The translations under genes were made by a program, and so were the position numbers. Of a stretch of DNA of 64,000 bases, positions 1 to 7,718 are shown piece by piece. The notes beneath the pieces are model-generated. The model was not told the origin of the DNA, made no database searches, and worked only from the letters and a program-made list of their open reading frames with translations. The DNA is taken from the NCBI GenBank assembly GCA_041690255.1, contig JAWLHU010000014.1, positions 143,676-207,675 of the forward strand, in the 5' to 3' direction. This stretch comes from JAWLHU01 sp041690255. GTDB taxonomy: Bacteria > Bacillota > Sulfobacillia > Symbiobacteriales > Symbiobacteriaceae. How positions within the stretch are numbered: position 1 is the first letter of the stretch; the number at the start of each line of letters is the position of its first letter.

Positions 1-791
1 CCACAACAGACCGGGCGCTCAGCGTGAGGTTGAAGGTCAACGGTACCACCGAGGTGACCAAGAGTATCAACCAGGTGGCGACGGGCTCGTACGGCTACCT
101 GACCGTTGAGCAGTCCCTGGGCTACAGCGACGGCCTGCACGCCGCCCTCTTCACTGCCAACGGCACGCTGAACACGGCTGTCCGTGTGATGCCAAATGCC
201 GACACGACGATCACGCTTCCGGCTGGCACCTATACCCTCGACATCCATAACGATGCCGGCGCTGTGCTGGACAACGTGAGCGTGACCATTGCGGCGGGCA
301 CGACGGTCTCACTCGCCTCCCTGCTGCAGCCGGCACCGACCGGCAAGCTCCTGATCAGCGAGGTCTTCTACGATACTCCTGGCACGGACGATGTCGAGGA
401 GTGGATCGAGCTGTACAACGGCACCGGCAGCGCAATCAACCTGAACGGGTACTCGCTGACCGACAACGTAGGCACCTGGCAGATCCCCAGCGCCACCATT
501 GCTGCGGGAGACCGGCTGGTGGTTGCCCGCAACACGAGCGGTTTCAGCGCTCTGTATGGCTTCAGTCCAGATCTCGCCGGGCTGACCCTGGCGCTCGGTA
601 ACAGCGGCGACCGTGTGATCCTGAAGGATTCCACCGGGGCGGAGCTGGACCGGGTGGCCTGGGAAGGCAATCTGTCGGGCTGGACAATCAGTGCGTCGAC
701 CGGCTCCTCGATCTACCGCCCGGACCTGACGGTGGATACGGACTCTGTCTCGGACTGGGCCGCGACAGGGAGCGAGACCCCGGGCTACTAG
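1..791 (+). CDS. Lamin-tail-domain (LTD) secreted/surface protein, C-terminal part
   Basis: The reading frame is open to the left edge, so this is the end of a longer protein. The last ~150 residues form a lamin tail domain: a GKLLISEVFYD opening, EWIELYN, a G-Y-S-L-T-D turn, AAGDRLVVAR and a closing DRVILKDSTGAELDRVAW segment. The domain is a small Ig-like beta fold common at the ends of secreted bacterial nucleases and surface proteins. The part before it (~100 residues) is Thr/Val/Gly-rich beta sequence that looks like another Ig-like module. No catalytic residues are visible here; any enzyme domain would lie upstream of the window. The stop is followed by a GC-rich hairpin at 880-907. Confidence 0.75.
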   Translation, partial: TTDRALSVRLKVNGTTEVTKSINQVATGSYGYLTVEQSLGYSDGLHAALFTANGTLNTAVRVMPNADTTITLPAGTYTLDIHNDAGAVLDNVSVTIAAGTTVSLASLLQPAPTGKLLISEVFYDTPGTDDVEEWIELYNGTGSAINLNGYSLTDNVGTWQIPSATIAAGDRLVVARNTSGFSALYGFSPDLAGLTLALGNSGDRVILKDSTGAELDRVAWEGNLSGWTISASTGSSIYRPDLTVDTDSVSDWAATGSETPGY

Positions 792-879
792 GCCGGGGAG
801 AGGAATCGGTGGACTCCCTCTTGCGGACAATACCGTAGAAGGGTATCCTGACCAAGACAGACTCCACTGCAATGACGCC

Positions 880-910
880 GCCCCCCGGTGCTTGTCTGCC
901 GGGGGGCGTT
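880..910 (+). terminator. Terminator-like hairpin after the LTD gene
   Basis: A nine-base stem (880-888 with 899-907) and a ten-base loop, followed by only a weak T run (GTTCC). It lies ~90 bases past the stop and just before the helicase gene. Confidence 0.5.
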
Positions 911-982
911 CCATTCATGGCTCCGCCCGCTCATGCGGAGACTAGGAGCACAGGTTACGTCAGGTGAGAAAGGTGGCTCCCC

Positions 983-2350
983 ATGCCCAATGATTTCGCT
1001 GCGCTGGGAATCCGGCGCGAACTGGTAGATGCGCTGAACCGACAGGGCCTGAAAGAGCCGACGCCGATCCAGGAGCAGGCGATCCCGCCCCTGCTCCAGG
1101 GGCGCGACGTGATCGCGCAGGCCCAGACCGGCACCGGCAAGACCCTCGCCTTCCTCCTGCCGATCATGGAGAAGGTGAATCCGGCGGATCCGCATTTGCA
1201 GGCGCTGATCCTGACCCCGACCCGGGAGCTGGCGCTGCAGATTACCAACGAAGCGAAGAAGCTGGCCCCGGTGGTCGGGGTGAATATCCTTGCTACATAC
1301 GGCGGGCAGGACGTCGAGCGGCAGATCAAGCGGCTGGCGGGCGGGACACAGATCGTGGTCGCCACCCCGGGACGGTTGCTGGACCACCTGAACCGGGGGA
1401 CGATCCGGCTCGGCCAGGTGACCATGCTGGTGCTGGACGAGGCCGACCAGATGCTCCACATGGGTTTCCTGGAAGATGTGGAGACGATCATCCTGAGGAC
1501 GGCCCAGGACCGGCGCACCATGCTCTTCTCGGCAACCATGCCCGAACCGGTCAAGGTCCTTGCCCGCCGCGTCATGAAGAAGCCGCTGGAAATCGCCGTT
1601 CAGACCCGGCGGATCACGTTAGATGCGATCCAGCAGGTCATGATCGATGCGAACGACAAGAACAAGATCGATCTGCTCACCGAGAAGATCACCGAGTACA
1701 ATCCCTACCTGGCGGTCGTCTTCTGCCGGACGAAGCTCCGGGCGGATCAGGTATACGATGAACTGCTCACCCGCGGCTTCAACGCCGATGTGCTCCACGG
1801 AGATCTCTCCCAGCAGAAGCGGGAACAGGTGATGCGCCGCTTCCGAGAGGCGAAGACCCAGATCCTTGTCGCGACCGATGTAGCCGCCCGCGGCATTGAT
1901 GTGGAAGGCGTGACCCATGTCTTCAACTTCGATATTCCCCACGATGTGGAGAGCTACATTCACCGGATCGGCCGGACGGGTCGGGCCGGCGAGACGGGCG
2001 TGGCGGTAACATTCGTGACGCCCCGTGACTACGAGTACCTGCGCCTGATCGAGGCGGGGATCAAGTCTACGCTGGAACGGCTGAACGCCGGCGGTGGGAA
2101 GGGTGCCGGGGCCGGGCGGACGGTGCGCATCGCCCGGGAGCCGAGGCCGGAGGGGGTTTCCCGCCGGGAGTTCGCCCGGGACAGGGCCAAGCGGTCCGGC
2201 GAGCCGGGGCAGGAAAGCCTGGGCAAGGCCGGGGGCCGCGGCGCCCGTGGCGGTCAGGCTGGGCGCAGCGCACAGGGCGCAGCGGAAGGCCCCCGGCGCG
2301 CAGGGCGTGGCAGCACCGACGCTCCCCGGCGCGGCGGGCCGAAGCGCTAG
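983..2350 (+). CDS. DEAD-box ATP-dependent RNA helicase
   Basis: This is a 455-residue DEAD-box helicase that would unwind RNA duplexes during ribosome assembly or mRNA decay. All family motifs are visible: the Q motif (PTPIQEQAI, ~26-34), motif I AQTGTGKT (47-54), PTRELA, TPGR, DEAD (152-155), SAT (183-185), HGD, ATDVAARGID and HRIGRTGR (327-334). The last ~90 residues are rich in Arg and Gly, a basic disordered tail of the type that binds RNA in CshA/DeaD proteins. The ATG has a GAAAGGTGG binding site. CshA or DeaD subtype cannot be fixed by eye. The neighbours (ABC-F ATPase, MutS2-RsgA fusion) also act on ribosomes. Confidence 0.95.
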   Translation: MPNDFAALGIRRELVDALNRQGLKEPTPIQEQAIPPLLQGRDVIAQAQTGTGKTLAFLLPIMEKVNPADPHLQALILTPTRELALQITNEAKKLAPVVGVNILATYGGQDVERQIKRLAGGTQIVVATPGRLLDHLNRGTIRLGQVTMLVLDEADQMLHMGFLEDVETIILRTAQDRRTMLFSATMPEPVKVLARRVMKKPLEIAVQTRRITLDAIQQVMIDANDKNKIDLLTEKITEYNPYLAVVFCRTKLRADQVYDELLTRGFNADVLHGDLSQQKREQVMRRFREAKTQILVATDVAARGIDVEGVTHVFNFDIPHDVESYIHRIGRTGRAGETGVAVTFVTPRDYEYLRLIEAGIKSTLERLNAGGGKGAGAGRTVRIAREPRPEGVSRREFARDRAKRSGEPGQESLGKAGGRGARGGQAGRSAQGAAEGPRRAGRGSTDAPRRGGPKR

Positions 2351-2380
2351 CGGCTACCGTTGCCGCTCAGCCCAGTGCAG

Positions 2381-4288
2381 TTACCCCTGCCGGTTCGCTC
2401 GCTCCTGCTCGATCGCCTCGACCTTCTCCGCGAGCTCAGCCCAGCGGTCCATGGCCTGGCTCAGCTCAGCCTCCGCCTTCGCATGCTGAGCGGAGAGCTC
2501 CTGGAGCCGGGTGTAGTCGGTCGCAGCCTCCTCCATCGCCTGGGCCAGGCGGGCTACCTCAGCCTCCGCCGCTGCGACCCGCTCCTCGATCATCTCCCAC
2601 TCCCGCTGCTCTTTGAAGCTTAGCTTCAACTGGGGTTGGCGAGTCCGCTCAACCACGGGAGGAGCCGGCGTAGAATCAACCGGCGCAGCGACCATGGGAA
2701 CCTCTTCGGCCAGGTACTCCGAGCACGAGCCGACGTACCGCCGGATCCCACCGGGCTCTAAGCAGAAGAGATGCTCGGCCGTCCGGTCAAGGAAGTACCG
2801 GTCGTGCGAGACCGTCACCACAACCCCGGGGAACCGCTCCAGATACTCCTCGAGGATTGTCAGGGTCTCAATATCCAGGTCGTTGGTCGGCTCGTCCAGC
2901 AGGAGCACGTTCGGCTCCTCCATGAGCTTCCGCAGGAGGTAGAGCCGGCGCCTCTCTCCGCCGGAGAGCTTGCCAATCTCCGTCCACTGGACCTTGGACG
3001 GGAAGAGGAAGCGCTCGAGCATCTGCGAGGCGGTGATCGTGGCGCCATCTGGCGTCTTGACCACCTCGGCGACATCCTTAATGTACTCGATCACCCGCTG
3101 CTCGGGGTTCATCTCCTCGATCTCCTGGTCGTAGTAGACCAGGCGGACCGTCTTGCCCATGGTCACCTCGCCGCTGTCGGGGGCCAGCCGCCCGGCGATC
3201 AGCTTCAGCAGGGTCGACTTGCCGCTGCCGTTCGGCCCCACCACGCCGATCCGGTCCCGTTGCCGGAAGGTGTAGCTGAACTGGTCGATCAGGGTCCGGC
3301 CCTCGAACCCCTTGGTGACACTGTGCAGTTCAATGATCTCCCGCCCCAGCCGGTGCGAGGCGACCCCGATCTCTACCTTGCCGCCCGCTGCCTCCGGCTC
3401 CTGCTCCATAATCGCATGAACCCGGTCGATGCGCGCCTTCTGCTTGGTTGACCGGGCCTTGGCCCCGCGGCGCAACCAGGCCAGCTCTCGCCGTAGCAGG
3501 TTCTGCCGCCGGTCCTCCCGAACGCTCTGGGTCGCCTCCCGCTCCGCCTTCTGCTCCAGGAACTTCTCGTAGTTCCCCTCGTAGCTGTAGAGCCGGCGAT
3601 CATCCAGCTCCAGAATTCGGGTGACCACCCGGTCCAGGAAGTAGCGGTCGTGGGTAACCAGCAAGAGCGCCCCGGTGAAGCGGGCCAACTGCTCCTCCAG
3701 CCAAGCGACTGTGGCACTGTCAATATGGTTGGTCGGCTCGTCAAGGATCAGGAGATCGGCGGGCTGGATCAGCGCCTGCGCCAGGGCGATCCGCTTCCGC
3801 TGCCCGCCCGAGAGCGTCTCCACCACCTGGGTAAAGCCCGTAATGCCGAGCCGGGTCAGGATCGTCTTGGCCTGTGCCTCAATCGCCCAGAGTTGCTGGG
3901 CATCCATCTGCAGTTGGAGGTCGGTCAGCCGGCGCTGAAGCTTCTCGTCCGCCGGGTTGGCCTCCAGGTTGAAGAGGACCTGCTCGTAGTCCCGCACCAG
4001 GTGGAAGACCGGGCTCTCCCCGGCGAAGACCGCCTCCAGGACCGTCGCCCCCGCCGGGAACGATGGATTCTGCGCCAGATACTGAATCCGCAGCCCCTGC
4101 CGGGTGGTCACCGTGCCGGCGTCCGGCTCGACCAGCCGGGCCAGGACCTTCAGGAGCGTTGACTTCCCCGTGCCATTAAGGCCGACGAGGCCCAGCCGCT
4201 CCCCCTCGTCCACGCCCAGGGAGAGATTCTCGAAGAGCCGCTTCTCCCCGTATGTCTTGGCCAGGTTCTCTGCTGTAAGGATGTTCAT
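2381..4288 (-). CDS. ABC-F family ATPase, Uup/YfmR type
   Basis: This is a 635-residue soluble protein with two ABC domains and no membrane segments, hence ABC-F, a family that binds the ribosomal E site. Domain 1 has Walker A GLNGTGKS (36-43), LSGGQ (159-163) and DEPTNHID; domain 2 has GPNGSGKS (351-358), LSGGE (441-445) and DEPTND (465-470). The P-site-tip linker (about 245-300) carries WLRRGAKARSTKQKARIDR, typical of Uup/YfmR. The last ~70 residues form the basic/acidic coiled coil of the Uup C-terminal domain. YfmR and Uup ease translation stalls; the linker is not of the long antibiotic-resistance type. The start lies four bases after the stop of the YwbE-like gene, so the two are co-transcribed, divergently from the MutS2-RsgA fusion. 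Confidence 0.93.
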   Translation of the reverse strand: MNILTAENLAKTYGEKRLFENLSLGVDEGERLGLVGLNGTGKSTLLKVLARLVEPDAGTVTTRQGLRIQYLAQNPSFPAGATVLEAVFAGESPVFHLVRDYEQVLFNLEANPADEKLQRRLTDLQLQMDAQQLWAIEAQAKTILTRLGITGFTQVVETLSGGQRKRIALAQALIQPADLLILDEPTNHIDSATVAWLEEQLARFTGALLLVTHDRYFLDRVVTRILELDDRRLYSYEGNYEKFLEQKAEREATQSVREDRRQNLLRRELAWLRRGAKARSTKQKARIDRVHAIMEQEPEAAGGKVEIGVASHRLGREIIELHSVTKGFEGRTLIDQFSYTFRQRDRIGVVGPNGSGKSTLLKLIAGRLAPDSGEVTMGKTVRLVYYDQEIEEMNPEQRVIEYIKDVAEVVKTPDGATITASQMLERFLFPSKVQWTEIGKLSGGERRRLYLLRKLMEEPNVLLLDEPTNDLDIETLTILEEYLERFPGVVVTVSHDRYFLDRTAEHLFCLEPGGIRRYVGSCSEYLAEEVPMVAAPVDSTPAPPVVERTRQPQLKLSFKEQREWEMIEERVAAAEAEVARLAQAMEEAATDYTRLQELSAQHAKAEAELSQAMDRWAELAEKVEAIEQERANRQG

Positions 4289-4292
4289 TCGT

Positions 4293-4727
4293 CTACCTCC
4301 CGGTGGGCTCCCCGGCGCCCGGTACAGTCAGGTTCTTCTTCACCCGGCCCACCGTCCGGTCCCGCAATTCCACCTTCATTCCATGTGGATGCGGCCCCCG
4401 CGTCAGCACCCGGAAGACCTCGCCCTCCACACCATCGGGCAGACCGCCCCCGAACCGGCGGGCCATTTGCTGCCCCTTCGTCTCCACGATCACCTTGTCC
4501 CCCGGCTCCACCGTGCGCCGGCGCTCCGCCCGGAAGACAGGCTCAGCGGCAGGCGCCTTCTCGGGCTCGGGTGGCCGCGCCTCCAGCGTCCAGGTAGCGG
4601 AGCCGTCGGCCTCTGTGGTCACCCCAGCCACCACATAGCCGCCCTGGCCGGTGTACCAGGCCAGATCCTTCACAGCGCTGGCGAGTTCCTTCACGTTCGC
4701 CAGATTCGCCTTGATCACATGTGACAT
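4293..4727 (-). CDS. YwbE-like (DUF2196) protein with N-terminal extension
   Basis: 144 residues. The C-terminal ~60 residues match B. subtilis YwbE (about 64 residues): PGDKVIVETKGQ, then GEVFRVLTRGPHPHGMKV and VGRVKKNL, i.e. the HPHG(I/M)KV core followed by VGRV. The first ~70 residues are an extra segment of unknown function with a short beta-like stretch and a Pro/Glu-rich linker. The function of DUF2196 is not established. It sits immediately upstream of the ABC-F gene (4-base gap), so a role linked to translation is a guess from context only. Confidence 0.75.
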   Translation of the reverse strand: MSHVIKANLANVKELASAVKDLAWYTGQGGYVVAGVTTEADGSATWTLEARPPEPEKAPAAEPVFRAERRRTVEPGDKVIVETKGQQMARRFGGGLPDGVEGEVFRVLTRGPHPHGMKVELRDRTVGRVKKNLTVPGAGEPTGR

Positions 4728-4820
4728 GTATCAGCAAAGACCTCTCTTTTGTTTCATTCACGGTACCCACTTCCGGTATTGTACCAGAGAGCGGGATCGG
4801 AATCGCCCCCGAAATCTCCC

Positions 4821-4849
4821 TTGACGCCATCCGCGGATTTCTGTATGAT
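4821..4849 (+). promoter_or_regulatory. Sigma-A promoter of the MutS2-RsgA leader
   Basis: TTGACG at 4821-4826, a 17-base spacer, and TATGAT at 4844-4849. Transcription should start near 4856, giving a leader of about 270 bases before the start codon at 5127. The genes to the left run the other way, so everything from here to 5127 belongs to this transcript. Confidence 0.8.
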
Positions 4850-4883
4850 CAAACCATATGAGACCAGAAGGGGAGTTGGGTGG

Positions 4884-4922
4884 ATGTCTGTCGTTCGTGT
4901 TATGGTGGTCAAAACCGCATAA
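4884..4922 (+). CDS. 12-residue leader peptide (MSVVRVMVVKTA)
   Basis: A 12-codon ORF that starts about 28 bases after the predicted transcription start. It has a good binding site (GGGGAG, 4870-4875) eight bases before the ATG and ends in TAA. The peptide has a Val-rich pattern, with V6-M7-V8-V9 followed by K10. This matches in position and character the stalling motifs of the macrolide leader peptides ErmCL (IFVI, 6-9) and ErmAL1 (IAVV, 5-8). It is followed by two terminators and then the MutS2-RsgA gene, the layout of ribosome-controlled attenuation. Too short for gene finders. That it is translated is likely; that it senses an antibiotic is inference. Confidence 0.7.
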   Translation: MSVVRVMVVKTA

Positions 4923-4946
4923 CTTTTACGAACGGCGTATCACGCC
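4889..4946 (+). promoter_or_regulatory. Leader hairpins H1 and H2 overlapping the leader peptide
   Basis: H1: 4892-4898 inside the leader peptide codons pairs perfectly with 4928-4934, and G-U/G-C pairs extend it to 4889-4899 with 4927-4937. H2: 4934-4938 pairs with 4942-4946 around a three-base loop. They share bases 4934-4937, so only one can form. A ribosome halted at codon 9 (4908-4910) would cover the left arm of H1 and free its right arm for H2 or other pairing. Confidence 0.55.
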
Positions 4947-4972
4947 CTTTCGCCTTGCATAAGTCAAAGCGG

Positions 4973-5000
4973 AGCCGTGAGGCATGCCTCGCGGCTTTTC
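4973..5000 (+). terminator. Leader terminator T1
   Basis: A ten-pair stem (4973-4982 with 4987-4996, one G-U) and a four-base loop, followed by TTTTCTGT. It lies 50 bases past the leader peptide stop and 120 bases before the MutS2-RsgA start. No gene upstream on this strand could use it, so it must act on the leader RNA. Confidence 0.7.
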
Positions 5001-5018
5001 TGTACCCGTCTGTCGGTT

Positions 5019-5039
5019 CCCCGCCATTTCTGCGCGGGG
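5019..5039 (+). promoter_or_regulatory. Leader hairpin between T1 and T2
   Basis: A six-pair GC stem, 5019-5024 with 5034-5039, with a nine-base loop and no T run. The loop-side CGCCAT (5022-5027) could also pair, with one bulge, with ATGGGCG (5075-5081) in the left arm of terminator T2. It is therefore a candidate antiterminator; this is a by-eye suggestion. Confidence 0.35.
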
Positions 5040-5069
5040 GGCTGTGCTGCGGTATTTTGACGACACGAG

Positions 5070-5103
5070 AAGCCATGGGCGTGAGAGCGCCTGTGGCTTT
5101 TTT
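5070..5103 (+). terminator. Leader terminator T2
   Basis: A twelve-pair stem (5070-5081 with 5088-5099) and a six-base loop followed by six T residues. This is a strong intrinsic terminator placed only eight bases before the ribosome binding site (GAGGAGGA, 5112-5119) of the MutS2-RsgA gene. Expression therefore requires readthrough or antitermination. Confidence 0.8.
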
Positions 5104-5126
5104 GATTATTCGAGGAGGAATCCGCT

Positions 5127-7637
5127 TTGCATGCTCCGACTTTGACCGCTCTGGAGTTCCCCAAGATCCAGCAAGAACTCGCCGGCTACACCGCCTGCCA
5201 GTTGGGCAAGGAGTTGGCCCTGGCCGTGGAACCGCTTCCCTCGCTCACCCAGATTCGCCGGGTCCAGCAGGAGACCGCCGAGGCGAAGGGGCTGCTCGGC
5301 ACCGGCCGGTCGATCCCCTTCGGTGGGATCCAAGATGTGCGGGTCCATGTGGAGCGCGCCCTGATCGGTGGCGTTCTGCGCCCCGACGAGCTTGCGGCCG
5401 TGGCGGATACGATCTATGGCTGCCGCCAACTCCACCGCTTCCTGACCGAGAACCGCTCGAACGCGCCGCTGCTCAGCCGCCATGCCGAAGCCTTCGGCAA
5501 GTTCGACGAGGTCGAGGCCGAGATCCGTCGCTGCATTGAGCGGGGCACCGTCTCCAGCCAGGCATCCAAGAGCCTGAAGCAGACCCGGGCTGAGATCGCC
5601 TCCCTGGAAGGCCGGATCCAGGACCGGCTGAACGGCCTGCTCCGGCAGTTCCGTACGCACCTGCAGGAGGCGCTGATCACAGTACGCAACGGCCGCTACG
5701 TGATCCCCGTCAAGGCCAGTGCCCGCAACGCCGTGCCGGGCACGGTCCACGGGGCTTCATCCAGCGGGGGGACGATCTTCGTGGAGCCCGACGCCATCGC
5801 CCAGCTGTCAAACGATTTGGAGACCTGGCGGGCCATGGAGGAGGCGGAGATCGAGCAGGTGCTCATGGTCCTCTCCGGCCACGTTGCAGCCCACGGCGAT
5901 GGCCTCCAGGCCACCCTCGGCGCCGTGGCCGCGCTGGACCTGATCTTCGCCCGGGCCCGGCTGAGCCAGGCCTGGGACGCCCGTCCCGTCGAGTGGAACG
6001 AGCAGGGGCTGATCGATCTGATCAACGCCCGTCACCCGCTGCTCGGGAAGAACGCGGTGGGCAACCGGATCCGCATGACCGCCCAGCAGCGCATGCTGAT
6101 CGTGACCGGCCCCAACACCGGTGGCAAGACCCTTCTGCTGAAGACTCTGGGGATCCTGGTGATCATCGCCCGGTGCGGGCTGCATCTCCCGGTCGGTCAG
6201 GGCTCCACCATCTCCTTTTTCGATGATGTCTTCGCCGATATCGGCGATCATCAGTCGATGGAGCAGTCGCTCAGTACGTTCTCGGGGCACATCAAAACCG
6301 TTGCCCCGATGCTGGCCCGGGCGAACGCGCGGACCCTCATCCTCCTGGATGAGTTGGGTTCGGGCACCGATCCGCACGAGGGGACCGGCCTGGGCATCGC
6401 CCTGCTGGAGGCCTTCCTGCAGAAGGGCGCCTACACCCTGACCACCACCCACCTGCGGGATATCAAGGAGTTCGGGCGGACCACCCCGGGCTGCGCCTTC
6501 GCCGGCATGGGTTTCGACGGCGAGACGCTCGCCCCGACCTACCGGCTGATCTACGGCGCCCTGGGCGAGAGCCGGGGTCTGGACATCGCTGCGCGGGCAG
6601 GGTTGCCGGTTGATGTGGTGCAGCGGGCCCGTGAGCTGGTCTACGGCTCGTCCGATGCGGCCATGCCCACGGTTGTACAGCCGGCGGTGGTGGAGGAAGA
6701 CCCGTCCCCAGGCGAGATGGAGCCCCCGCCCGCCCCGGAGCCGGAGCCCACGTTTGAGTTGAGCGAAGCCCCTCCGGTGACCAGGGGACGGCGCCCTGCC
6801 GAGCCGCCGCCCGCCATGATCGTGGCGGCATCCAGCGGCAGCCGGGCCAGGGTCTGGCACGAGGGGACCGAGCGGGACTTGACCGTGCGGGAGCCCGTGC
6901 GGAAGCTCTTCGCCGAGGGGCTGGTCCCGGGCGACCGGGTCCGCCTGGTCGATGGCCAGGTGGCCGAGGTGGCTCGCCGGCAGAGCGTCCTGGTCAACCG
7001 GGATGCCGATACGTTCATCGAGTCGGTGGTGGCCGCCAACGCCACCTGTATGTTGATCCTCATGTCGGCCCGCCAGCCGGACTTCCACGCCTCGGTCCTG
7101 GTGCGCCATCTCCTCTACGCCGAGCGCATGGGGTTGACGCCGGTGATCTGCCTGACAAAGGCCGACCTGGTCCAGCCGGCGGTCGCTGAGGGCTGGCTGA
7201 AGCCCTACCGCCGGGCGGGCTACCAGACCGTGACGGTCAGCGTGAGCAAGCGCTGGGGGCTGGACGACCTGCGCAGCCTCCTTGCCGGGCAGGTCACGGT
7301 GGTCATGGGCATGCCGGGGGCCGGCAAGAGCACGCTGCTCACGGCCCTCACCGGCGGCGCTGCGGAATTTGGGCAGGGTGGCCCTCGAGCCATCGCCCTG
7401 ACCGATGGTGCCTGGCTAATCGACATGCCCGGGCTGCGGGAGCTGGGCGTCTGGAAGCCCGACCTGGGTATGGGCTTCCGGGAGTTCGGCCCGTTCATCG
7501 GCCAGTGCAACCGGCCTGGCTGCCTGCACGGCAGTGAGCCCGGCTGCGCCGTGCGGGAGGCGGCCGAGCAGGGCCAGTTGCCGCGCAAGCGCTATGAGCA
7601 GTACCGGCACCTGGTCCAGCAAATGGGTCTTGGCTAA
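5127..7637 (+). CDS. MutS2 ATPase core fused to RsgA-type circularly permuted GTPase
   Basis: 836 residues; TTG start seven bases after GAGGAGGA. Residues ~1-507 are MutS2: an N-terminal helical lever, then the MutS ATPase with TGPNTGGKT (327-335), the STFSGH signature (~383-388), LDELGSGTDP (407-416) and the TTTHL switch. A Pro/Glu-rich linker follows (~508-565). Residues ~566-836 are RsgA/YjeQ: OB-like segment (RARVWHEG to VLVNRDA), permuted GTPase with G4 TKAD (677-680), G1 GMPGAGKS (728-735) and G3 DMPG (766-769), then C794-x4-C799-x-H801-x5-C807 zinc motif. Normal MutS2 (~780 residues) ends in coiled coil, KOW and Smr parts; all are absent. MutS2 of B. subtilis acts on collided ribosomes, and RsgA checks 30S maturation. 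One continuous frame with no internal stop, so it is not a sequencing join. Confidence 0.93.
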   Translation: MHAPTLTALEFPKIQQELAGYTACQLGKELALAVEPLPSLTQIRRVQQETAEAKGLLGTGRSIPFGGIQDVRVHVERALIGGVLRPDELAAVADTIYGCRQLHRFLTENRSNAPLLSRHAEAFGKFDEVEAEIRRCIERGTVSSQASKSLKQTRAEIASLEGRIQDRLNGLLRQFRTHLQEALITVRNGRYVIPVKASARNAVPGTVHGASSSGGTIFVEPDAIAQLSNDLETWRAMEEAEIEQVLMVLSGHVAAHGDGLQATLGAVAALDLIFARARLSQAWDARPVEWNEQGLIDLINARHPLLGKNAVGNRIRMTAQQRMLIVTGPNTGGKTLLLKTLGILVIIARCGLHLPVGQGSTISFFDDVFADIGDHQSMEQSLSTFSGHIKTVAPMLARANARTLILLDELGSGTDPHEGTGLGIALLEAFLQKGAYTLTTTHLRDIKEFGRTTPGCAFAGMGFDGETLAPTYRLIYGALGESRGLDIAARAGLPVDVVQRARELVYGSSDAAMPTVVQPAVVEEDPSPGEMEPPPAPEPEPTFELSEAPPVTRGRRPAEPPPAMIVAASSGSRARVWHEGTERDLTVREPVRKLFAEGLVPGDRVRLVDGQVAEVARRQSVLVNRDADTFIESVVAANATCMLILMSARQPDFHASVLVRHLLYAERMGLTPVICLTKADLVQPAVAEGWLKPYRRAGYQTVTVSVSKRWGLDDLRSLLAGQVTVVMGMPGAGKSTLLTALTGGAAEFGQGGPRAIALTDGAWLIDMPGLRELGVWKPDLGMGFREFGPFIGQCNRPGCLHGSEPGCAVREAAEQGQLPRKRYEQYRHLVQQMGLG

Positions 7638-7656
7638 ACCTGTGTAACTAGTTTGT

Positions 7657-7701
7657 TCCTGCGGCATGGTAGGAATGGAGTGCTCCTAACAAGCCGCAGG
7701 A
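7657..7701 (+). promoter_or_regulatory. Two-part hairpin hiding the ribosome binding site of the fabI remnant
   Basis: TCCTGCGGC (7657-7665) pairs perfectly with GCCGCAGGA (7693-7701); inside it TAGGA (7670-7674) pairs with TCCTA (7684-7688). The right arm contains the first half of the AGGAGG-type site (7698-7703) before the remnant's GTG, so translation could be blocked by this fold. It may be a leftover control element of the once intact gene, or a DNA operator. Confidence 0.45.
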
Positions 7702-7718
7702 GGGTTTCGAGTGGGATT

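Noticed and set aside
4973..5103. The two leader hairpins as ordinary terminators of an upstream gene
   Set aside because: The genes to the left (2381-4727) run on the other strand, and the promoter at 4821 lies before both hairpins, so they can act only on the leader RNA of the fusion gene.
4821..5126. T-box or metabolite riboswitch in the MutS2-RsgA leader
   Set aside because: No T-box sequence (AGGGTGGNACCGCG) and no riboswitch core that I know is present; a translated leader peptide with attenuator hairpins explains the region better.
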